Source of the DNA: Pseudomonadota bacterium
GTDB taxonomy: Bacteria; Pseudomonadota; Gammaproteobacteria; Xanthomonadales; Marinicellaceae
Assembly: GCA_008501575.1 (NCBI GenBank)
Contig: QQUO01000365.1
Span: 1 to 5,512, forward strand
Length of the DNA: 5,512 bases
Direction: 5' to 3'
The position numbers and the translations under genes are program-made. A model generated the notes under the pieces. It ran no database searches and was not told the origin of the DNA. It saw nothing but the letters and a program-made list of their open reading frames with translations. Shown here one piece after another: positions 1-4,602 of the stretch. Each line of letters starts with the position of its first letter. The first letter of the stretch is position 1.

Positions 1-36
1 CGTGAGCAACGCGGTCGCGTCCGCGTCCTGCTCACG
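1..36. repeat. GC-rich stem-loop at the window edge
   Basis: CGTGAGCA (1-8) pairs perfectly with TGCTCACG (29-36). Inside it ACGCGG (9-14) pairs with CCGCGT (21-26), leaving a two-base bulge at 27-28 and a six-base loop at 15-20. No T-run follows on either visible side, so it does not look like an intrinsic terminator. It sits directly before the first repeat copy and is probably part of the same element. The left boundary cannot be judged because the window starts on the stem. Confidence 0.5.
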
Positions 37-156
37 CGACACACCTCCATCCATGCAGGCGGTGCTTTCTGCGGCCTGCGCACAGCACACACCTGCGTCC
101 ATGCAGGCGATTCAGAGCGTTACGTGCAATAGACTTAAGACATGCTCGCCGTGGCC

Positions 157-227
157 TCGGTCTCTGATCCAGTCTCGCCTCCAGGGATGGAGGTGTGTCT
201 CGTTAGGTGGGACCCGGAAGAGACCGA
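157..227. repeat. Nested inverted repeat with GGGA-loop inner hairpin
   Basis: The outer arms TCGGTCTCT (157-165) and AGAGACCGA (219-227) are perfectly complementary over nine bases. Within them CCTCCA (178-183) pairs with TGGAGG (188-193) around the four-base loop GGGA, which fits the GNRA tetraloop pattern. The inner hairpin lies inside the inverted copy of the repeat unit. If transcribed the stretch could fold into a stable RNA, but there is no visible promoter or terminator to argue for a discrete RNA gene. Confidence 0.5.
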
Positions 228-256
228 CTCTAACACTGCCATCCATGGCAGCGGCT

Positions 257-298
257 TTCACTTTTACATCTATAATCAGTCACAATTGTAAAAGTGAA
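257..298. promoter_or_regulatory. Perfect 12-bp inverted repeat, candidate operator of the transporter gene
   Basis: TTCACTTTTACA (257-268) and TGTAAAAGTGAA (287-298) are exact reverse complements separated by 18 bases. A TATAAT hexamer (271-276) lies in the spacer, and the right arm touches the proposed -35 element of the promoter ending at 326. The A+T-rich arms contrast with the GC-rich repeats to the left. No T-run follows the right arm, which argues against a rho-independent terminator. A dimeric repressor site for the nucleoside transporter is the simplest reading. The regulator is not identifiable from this window. Confidence 0.45.
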
Positions 299-326
299 TG
301 AAGTCCCAAGAGCATTCCTTTATAAT
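298..326 (+). promoter_or_regulatory. Putative sigma70 promoter of the nucleoside transporter
   Basis: A perfect TATAAT lies at 321-326 with ATGAAG (three of six matches to TTGACA) 17 bp upstream at 298-303. Transcription would start near 333, leaving a leader of 16 to 25 bases before the ATGs at 349 and 358. The -35 is poor, so the promoter may need an activator or be controlled through the adjoining inverted repeat. The alternative TATAAT at 271-276 has no recognisable -35. Confidence 0.3.
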
Positions 327-357
327 CGACTGGTTTTTAACTTCTAATATGCTTATG

Positions 358-1680
358 GATGCCATTCCTTCTGTTGGGTTTTCTGTGGAATCAATGTTAC
401 GGGGCCTGTTGGGTCTGCTGACCCTGGTTGTGATTGCTTATGCGTTTTCCAGTAATCGCAAGGCGATAAACTGGAAGGTGGTTGGTATTGGTTTAAGTAT
501 ACAATTACTGGTTGCAGTTGGTGTTTTATTTGTTCCTTTTGTAGAAAAGGGATTTGACATAGTAGGCAAGTTCTTTGTAATGGTTATGGAATTCACCAAA
601 GCTGGAACATCGTTTTTATTTAGATCGTTTGGATCTGGCGAAATTGAATCCCCACTCAATAATTTTGCCATTATGATTTTACCAACCATTATTTTCTTTT
701 CAGCCCTGACATCGGTGCTGTTCTATTTAGGCATTATCCAAAAAATCGTGAAAGGTTTGGCTTGGTTGTTGACTAAAGCCTTGCGCATTTCTGGTGCAGA
801 GAGTTTATCGGTGGCCGGAAACATATTCTTGGGTCAGACCGAATCACCTTTGATGATTAAGAAATACCTGGAGAAAATGAATCGCTCTGAGATTCTTTTG
901 GTGATGATTGGTGGTATGGCAACGGTGGCCGGCGGTGTACTGGCGGCTTATGTGGGTTTTTTGGGCGGTGAGGATAAGATTCAACAAGCCTTCTATGCCA
1001 AGCATTTATTGGCGGCTTCTGTGATGGCGGCACCGGGTGCCATTGTCATTGCCAAAATGCTCTATCCGCAGACAGAGGAGATTAATTCCAATATCGAAAT
1101 TTCACAAGAATCGGTGGGCTCCAATTTTATTGACGCTTTAACTAACGGCACCACCGAAGGTGTTAAATTAGCCATTAATGTCGGTGCCATGTTACTGGTG
1201 TTTTTTGCCTTTTTGGCGATGATGAATTTTGGCCTGGAGGCTATTGGCGGCTGGTTTTCACTGAATGATTGGATTGCCGCCAACACGGCTTATGATAATT
1301 TATCGATGGAATTTCTATTGGGTTATTTGTTTTCACCGCTGATGTGGCTTATTGGGGTGGCGGTGGAAGACATCACCTTATTGGGTCAGTTATTGGGGGT
1401 GAAATTGATTGCTTCCGAGTTTGTCGGTTATGAGCAACTGGCACGATTAAAAGATGCCACCACAGGATTGACCTTGACCTATGATAAATCCATCCTGATG
1501 GCCACCTATATGCTGTGCGGCTTTGCCAATTTTGCCTCCATTGGTATTCAAGTGGGCGGTATTGGCTCCTTGGCACCGGGGCAACGTAAAACCTTGTCAG
1601 CTTTTGGTATTAAGGCATTGATTGGCGGTACCCTGGCCTCTTTATTGTCAGCCACCATGGCCGGCATGTTGGTGGGTTAA
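358..1680 (+). CDS. nupC: Concentrative nucleoside transporter, NupC/CNT family
   Basis: This inner-membrane symporter should import nucleosides with sodium or protons. Numbered from ATG 358 (440 aa), the first hydrophobic helix at about 14-30 is followed by SSNRKAIN, as in Vibrio cholerae CNT. The HP1 tip NIFLGQTESP is at 155-164, with the base-contacting Q160, T161 and E162 retained. The sodium-site region of TM4 (GGMATVAGG) has T189 and V190 in place of the usual Ser-Ile. The HP2 signature normally GxKx3NEFVA(Y/F/M) reads GVKLIASEFVGY, keeping ribose-binding E354 but changing Asn to Ser and Ala to Gly. The last motif CGFANFAS keeps F389, N391 and S394. Start choice is uncertain: ATGs exist at 298, 349, 358 and 394, none with a good Shine-Dalgarno. 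A TATAAT at 321 argues against 298, and 358 gives a normal family length. Family is certain; exact substrate (pyrimidine or purine) is not. Confidence 0.93.
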   Translation, partial: DAIPSVGFSVESMLRGLLGLLTLVVIAYAFSSNRKAINWKVVGIGLSIQLLVAVGVLFVPFVEKGFDIVGKFFVMVMEFTKAGTSFLFRSFGSGEIESPLNNFAIMILPTIIFFSALTSVLFYLGIIQKIVKGLAWLLTKALRISGAESLSVAGNIFLGQTESPLMIKKYLEKMNRSEILLVMIGGMATVAGGVLAAYVGFLGGEDKIQQAFYAKHLLAASVMAAPGAIVIAKMLYPQTEEINSNIEISQESVGSNFIDALTNGTTEGVKLAINVGAMLLVFFAFLAMMNFGLEAIGGWFSLNDWIAANTAYDNLSMEFLLGYLFSPLMWLIGVAVEDITLLGQLLGVKLIASEFVGYEQLARLKDATTGLTLTYDKSILMATYMLCGFANFASIGIQVGGIGSLAPGQRKTLSAFGIKALIGGTLASLLSATMAGMLVG

Positions 1681-1688
1681 TTTTTTTT
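1652..1688 (+). terminator. Possible intrinsic terminator overlapping the nupC 3' end
   Basis: CCACC (1652-1656) pairs with GGTGG (1671-1675), and ATG (1657-1659) with CAT (1665-1667), leaving a GCCGG loop and a three-base bulge. Five bases further on come eight T residues (1681-1688). The hairpin uses the last codons of nupC and is rather far from the T-run, so termination may be partial. The following gene has its own promoter, which fits some separation of the two units. Confidence 0.33.
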
Positions 1689-1715
1689 GCTGCCCTGAAA
1701 AAATAACGGTGATAC

Positions 1716-1744
1716 TTGATTTTTTCCCGGTTCTGGTTTGTAAT
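1716..1744 (+). promoter_or_regulatory. sigma70-like promoter of the HNH gene
   Basis: TTGATT (1716-1721, four of six consensus bases) and TGTAAT (1739-1744, five of six) are separated by exactly 17 bp in the short A+T-rich gap after nupC. Transcription would begin around 1751, only about 8 to 14 bases before the possible GTG 1759 and ATG 1765 starts. The HNH gene can therefore be expressed independently of nupC with a very short leader. Confidence 0.45.
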
Positions 1745-1764
1745 GTTATAAACCACCTGTGGAG

Positions 1765-2370
1765 ATGTCTATTAACCAGCTTAGCTTCGGGACGCATCAA
1801 ACCCTCAGAACTGATGCATCGGGGATGCCACTTGAATGGCTCAATGCCAGCCAAGTTGCTAAATTAATGGCTTTAGAAATGGTGCAATACGCTTACGGCA
1901 CCATTGTTCATCACCTTCACGGCGGCATCAATGCCCGCACCGGCATCCAAAGTGAATTCGAAATCCCGGCCATCATCGGCACCAAAGGTTACAATAACCA
2001 CCTACACAAACAATTGGCCCGTTACGTGCCTCCACTTAACAACCAGACCCTATTTAAACGGGATCAAAATATGTGTCTGTATTGTGGCGATGTTTTTCCA
2101 AAATTCTTATTATCACGAGACCATGTCACACCCTTATCTCAAGGTGGTGTGGACACCTGGCGCAATGTGGTGACGGCTTGCAAACGCTGTAATAACCATA
2201 AAGCCGATCGCACACCGTTACAAGCCAATATGCGCTTAATGGCGATTCCTTTTGCTCCCAATTATGCCGAATATATTTTTCTGCAAAATAAAAATATTAT
2301 CGCCGATCAAATGGATTACCTGGTGAACCACTTCCCCAAAAAGTCCCCTTTCAGGAAGTTTAAAGCGTAG
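1765..2370 (+). CDS. HNH endonuclease domain protein
   Basis: The 201-aa product carries a zinc-ribbon-type HNH (beta-beta-alpha-metal) fold in its middle. CLYC gives C104 and C107. The catalytic pair D119-H120 follows in the LSRDHVTP motif, N134 lies in WRNVVTAC, and CKRCNNHK supplies C139, C142 and H145. All expected metal-binding and catalytic positions are present, so a metal-dependent DNA nicking or cleaving activity is plausible. The N-terminal 100 residues and the C-terminal tail (Pro-rich and Tyr-rich, basic end) match the widespread proteobacterial HNH proteins of about 190-200 aa, whose biological role is not established as far as I know. No methylase or other restriction partner is nearby. 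An in-frame stop at 1741 limits the start to GTG 1759 or ATG 1765. I chose the ATG although GGAG directly abuts it and cannot serve as a normal ribosome site. Domain call is firm; function is unknown. Confidence 0.9.
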   Translation: MSINQLSFGTHQTLRTDASGMPLEWLNASQVAKLMALEMVQYAYGTIVHHLHGGINARTGIQSEFEIPAIIGTKGYNNHLHKQLARYVPPLNNQTLFKRDQNMCLYCGDVFPKFLLSRDHVTPLSQGGVDTWRNVVTACKRCNNHKADRTPLQANMRLMAIPFAPNYAEYIFLQNKNIIADQMDYLVNHFPKKSPFRKFKA

Positions 2371-2379
2371 GATAATTTG

Positions 2380-2401
2380 AAAAAGTGTTTTGGGATAACA
2401 C
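2380..2401 (-). terminator. Intrinsic terminator of the minus-strand operon
   Basis: On the minus strand GTGTT (2401-2397) pairs with AACAC (2389-2385) around a seven-base loop, and five T residues (2384-2380) follow immediately. Two further G-T pairs could lengthen the stem at its base. It lies about 64 bases past the response regulator stop, where the operon should end. The stem is short, so strength is doubtful. Confidence 0.42.
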
Positions 2402-2411
2402 CCATAAAAGT

Positions 2412-2428
2412 ATACAAATCATTTGTAT
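2412..2428. repeat. 17-bp AT-rich palindrome in the convergent gap
   Basis: ATACAAAT (2412-2419) and ATTTGTAT (2421-2428) are perfect reverse complements around one central base. As RNA this can form a seven-pair hairpin with a three-base loop on either strand. It may assist termination of the two convergent transcripts or be a protein-binding site. It has no adjacent T-run of its own. Confidence 0.45.
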
Positions 2429-2464
2429 GTCCTCAGTCTTCCGTGCTCTAAACTCCAACTTGGC

Positions 2465-3688
2465 TTAATTCTCTATCCCTAACTTCTTAATTTTATACCG
2501 CAGTGCCCTAAAACTAATACCCAACAATTCAGCCGCCTTGGTCTTGTTATTATTGGTCTTCGCCAGGGCATTATTAATTTCCCGGATTTCAATGTCTTCA
2601 ATGTATTTTTCTAAATTCCGGGTACCATCTAAATGGGGCTCAAAACCCGTGTTTTCTAATTCAATGTCATCCTCGCGTATCAATTGATTTTCACAATTAA
2701 TGGCGGCTTTTGACAAGATTAAATCCAACTCTTTTAAATTACCCGGAAAACCATACTCGCGTAATTTCACCATGGCCATGGGGTGCAATTTACAGGGTAC
2801 TTTTTGCCATTTTTCTGCCAATTCCTCTAACCTCGACTCACATATCGCGGGCAATTGTTTATTGAGGGTGATTAACGGTTTGGTTTCAATTTCACCCACG
2901 GCCAGATGGCGTAATAGTGTCTTTTTGATTCCCAAAGAATTTTTAAATTCTTCCGGTGACCAATTGGTGGTAACGATAATTTGAGGGCTAAAATCCAGGG
3001 CTTTTAATTGTTTCAACAACTGGCCTTGCTTATCGGTACTCAGCGCTTCCATGTTGGCATAAACCCAGGTACCACCGATATCGGGAATAAGCTGTGACTC
3101 TTCATTGTTGCAATCAATAAAGGTAATTGGCGCATCACGGTGCTGGCTGTTTTTATGTATCAAGACCGCAATTTCTTCTTTCCAACTACCTAATTGGCCA
3201 TAGATAATGGTGGGTACGCCACTTTCTGCATACTTTAAAATCGCCTCGTTTAGGCCATTAAAATAAGGCACATCAGCATCCAACAGATGTTGTTGCTGAT
3301 CGGCTTTCTTGGGTTCGTTGAGTTGTAAACCGGCAATCACTAAATTACGCAAAGTTTCCAGACTGATTGGCTTAGTGATGAAATCGTAAGCACCACGCTT
3401 TAAAGTATCCACCGCGTGGTTAATGGTACCAAAAGCGGTAATTACCGCAATCGGCATTTGCGGATAATTTTTTTGCGCATAAGCCACCAACTCACTGCCT
3501 AAACCATCGGGTAATTTAAAATCTGTTAAGCATAAATGGAAACTGTATTTGGACAGTTGGTATTTAGCCGCACCGACACTTTCCGCTTTATAAACACTGA
3601 AACCCATTCGGGTTAAGGAGATGTCCAGTAATTTTAAAATATCCGGTTCATCATCCACCACCAGGATTCTTTTTTTGGTATTGCTCAT
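2465..3688 (-). CDS. PilR/NtrC-type response regulator with degenerate AAA+ domain
   Basis: This 407-aa cytoplasmic regulator has a complete receiver domain (about 7-120): acidic pocket D12-D13, phospho-acceptor D56 in LCLTDFKLPDG, T84 and K106. The C-terminal 355-405 is a Fis-type helix-turn-helix ending FRALRYKIKKLGIEN, strikingly like PilR. The sigma54-activator AAA+ module between them is broken. Walker A reads GQLGSWKE (164-171) instead of GESGTGKE. The segment that should hold GAFTGA is missing between DCNNEES (192-198) and GGTWVY (205-210). The Walker B DE is replaced by A211-N212. Only relics remain, such as TTN (240-242) and FPGNLKEL (314-321). It is some 40-50 residues shorter than PilR. 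It should not hydrolyse ATP or remodel sigma54, but could bind DNA after phosphorylation. Its ATG overlaps the preceding stop (ATGA), implying translational coupling. No sensor kinase gene is in the window. Confidence 0.92.
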   Translation of the reverse strand: MSNTKKRILVVDDEPDILKLLDISLTRMGFSVYKAESVGAAKYQLSKYSFHLCLTDFKLPDGLGSELVAYAQKNYPQMPIAVITAFGTINHAVDTLKRGAYDFITKPISLETLRNLVIAGLQLNEPKKADQQQHLLDADVPYFNGLNEAILKYAESGVPTIIYGQLGSWKEEIAVLIHKNSQHRDAPITFIDCNNEESQLIPDIGGTWVYANMEALSTDKQGQLLKQLKALDFSPQIIVTTNWSPEEFKNSLGIKKTLLRHLAVGEIETKPLITLNKQLPAICESRLEELAEKWQKVPCKLHPMAMVKLREYGFPGNLKELDLILSKAAINCENQLIREDDIELENTGFEPHLDGTRNLEKYIEDIEIREINNALAKTNNNKTKAAELLGISFRALRYKIKKLGIEN

Positions 3689-4587
3689 AACGCGGCTGCC
3701 GACAATAATTCACGGCGTAGTAATGGCCCAAAATTCATCTCTTCTATAAACGCTAACATGGCTCCCTCATCAACATTCTGTGACTTTATTATAGCATCTT
3801 TGGGCAAAGGCACATCAAGCACTATTTGTGCCAGTAATCTAGAAATGCGGGCTTCTTCTTTGTGTTGTTTGATTTTTTGCATACAGGATTTTGCACCACG
3901 AATACTTAAAAATTCAATTTGACGGTATTCCTTGAGCACCTGGTCCAAATCAGCAAAATGATGCAACAACAATTGTGCGGTTTTTGGTCCGACACCCTTT
4001 ACCCCTGGTATATTGTCTGCCTGATCACCGGCCAAAGCCAAAAAATCAATAATTTGTTCGGGTTTAACGCCGAATTTATCGGTGATGGCATCATAGTTGA
4101 GTGGTTTTGATTTACCGTAATCCCACCACCAATCTCCGGGACGAATTAATTGCGCCAAATCCTTATCGGCGCTGACCACGCACACGGCATGGCCCGCATC
4201 ACTGTGGCGTTTGTGTAAGCTGCCAATCAAATCATCCGCTTCATAATGGTGATCTTTAAAAGTGGCAATGCCAAGTAATTGAGCCACTTGTTGGCAATAG
4301 GCAAACTGTCTTTTCAGTTCCTCCGGTGCCGGTTCCCGGTTGGCTTTATAAGGTGGATAAATTTCGTTTCTAAATGAGCTGGCCAATGATTCATCAAAGG
4401 CCACCGCAATATGCCTGGGTGTTGTTTGTTTTAAAAAACGGATTAAAAATCGGGCAAAACCATAGACTGCATGGACTTCTTCATTACGCTGATTAAACCA
4501 CTCCGGTTTCAGGGCATAATAGCTGCGAAACACAAAGACACTGGCATCAATGAGAAAAACCGGTTTTTCCTGTGTTTCGCTTAACAT
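3685..4587 (-). CDS. Stand-alone 5'-3' exonuclease / flap endonuclease (PolA N-domain family)
   Basis: The 300-aa product equals the N-terminal nuclease domain of DNA polymerase I, without polymerase, and should remove 5' flaps or degrade DNA 5' to 3' with two-metal chemistry. Numbering below counts from the GTG at 4590. Acidic residues are all present: D15 (LIDAS), D66 (AFDES), E117, D119 and D120 (YEADDLIG), D142 and D144 (SADKDLA), D189 and D192 (AGDQADN). The helix-hairpin-helix IPGVKGVGPKTA (194-205) and arch segment SFRNEIYPPYKANR (72-85) are intact. Because the D189/D192 metal-2 pair is kept, I hesitate to name it xni (ExoIX). Two starts, GTG 4590 and ATG 4587, share an AAGGA site (4602-4598) that overlaps the stop of the upstream gene; I chose the ATG. 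It is the middle gene of the minus-strand operon. Substrate in vivo is unknown. Confidence 0.92.
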   Translation of the reverse strand: MLSETQEKPVFLIDASVFVFRSYYALKPEWFNQRNEEVHAVYGFARFLIRFLKQTTPRHIAVAFDESLASSFRNEIYPPYKANREPAPEELKRQFAYCQQVAQLLGIATFKDHHYEADDLIGSLHKRHSDAGHAVCVVSADKDLAQLIRPGDWWWDYGKSKPLNYDAITDKFGVKPEQIIDFLALAGDQADNIPGVKGVGPKTAQLLLHHFADLDQVLKEYRQIEFLSIRGAKSCMQKIKQHKEEARISRLLAQIVLDVPLPKDAIIKSQNVDEGAMLAFIEEMNFGPLLRRELLSAAAL

Positions 4588-4597
4588 CACTCGCTAA

Positions 4598-4602
4598 TCC
4601 TT
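4598..4602 (-). promoter_or_regulatory. Shine-Dalgarno of the exonuclease, overlapping the upstream stop codon
   Basis: AAGGA on the minus strand takes its first two bases from the TAA stop of the sulfurylase/kinase gene. Spacing is seven bases to GTG 4590 and ten to ATG 4587. The arrangement favours reinitiation by ribosomes finishing the upstream gene. Confidence 0.6.

Larger units (their letters stand above)
1..254. repeat. GC-rich intergenic block with four copies of a CATCCATG-core repeat
   Basis: This gene-free block is much richer in G+C (about 62% over 1-240 by hand count) than the genes. A 27-base unit at 35-61 (core CCATCCATGCAGGCG) recurs at 83-109: over 39-61 versus 87-109 the two agree at 21 of 23 bases. 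It returns in inverted orientation at 176-202, with 24 of 27 bases matching after reverse complementing and a perfect 15-bp stretch (38-52 against 185-199). A degenerate direct copy lies at about 239-254 (CCATCCATGGCAGCG). Copies vary at the core's centre, and some are themselves palindromic (CTGCCAT-cc-ATGGCAG at 236-251). Related GC-rich CATCCATG elements are, as I recall, scattered between genes in many gammaproteobacteria. The array may continue left of the window. Function is unknown. Confidence 0.75.

Noticed and set aside
39..109. Direct repeats suggestive of a CRISPR array
   Set aside because: Only two direct copies with 48-base spacing, an inverted copy and variable cores; no regular spacers and no cas genes.
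2..301. Open frame of 99 codons across the repeat block, ending in an ATGA overlap with the ATG at 298
   Set aside because: It is composed of the nucleotide repeats (protein-level repeats of PSMQA come straight from the CATCCATG unit), starts with GTG without a ribosome site and resembles no protein domain.
298..357. ATG at 298 as the start of the transporter (460 aa)
   Set aside because: No Shine-Dalgarno, a perfect TATAAT within its first codons, and an N-terminal extension beyond the family's usual length. It cannot be excluded, and ATG 349 is nearly as good as 358.
1681..1703. T-run and A-run pair (TTTTTT...AAAAAA) as a bidirectional terminator
   Set aside because: The stem would be only T-A pairs with no G-C base, too weak; the hairpin at 1652-1675 before the T-run is a better though still modest candidate.
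1622..1867. Open frames on both strands around 1622-1867
   Set aside because: They overlap the nupC end and the HNH start in other frames, have no recognisable domain or ribosome site, and look like shadows.
2465..3688. Calling the regulator pilR or a sigma54-dependent activator
   Set aside because: The AAA+ motifs and GAFTGA are missing and no pilS or pilin gene is visible, so only the architecture and similarity are claimed.
3685..4587. Toxin-antitoxin, phage or defence island built on the two nucleases
   Set aside because: The HNH gene and the exonuclease are on opposite strands in separate units, and no integrase, phage or defence partner is present.
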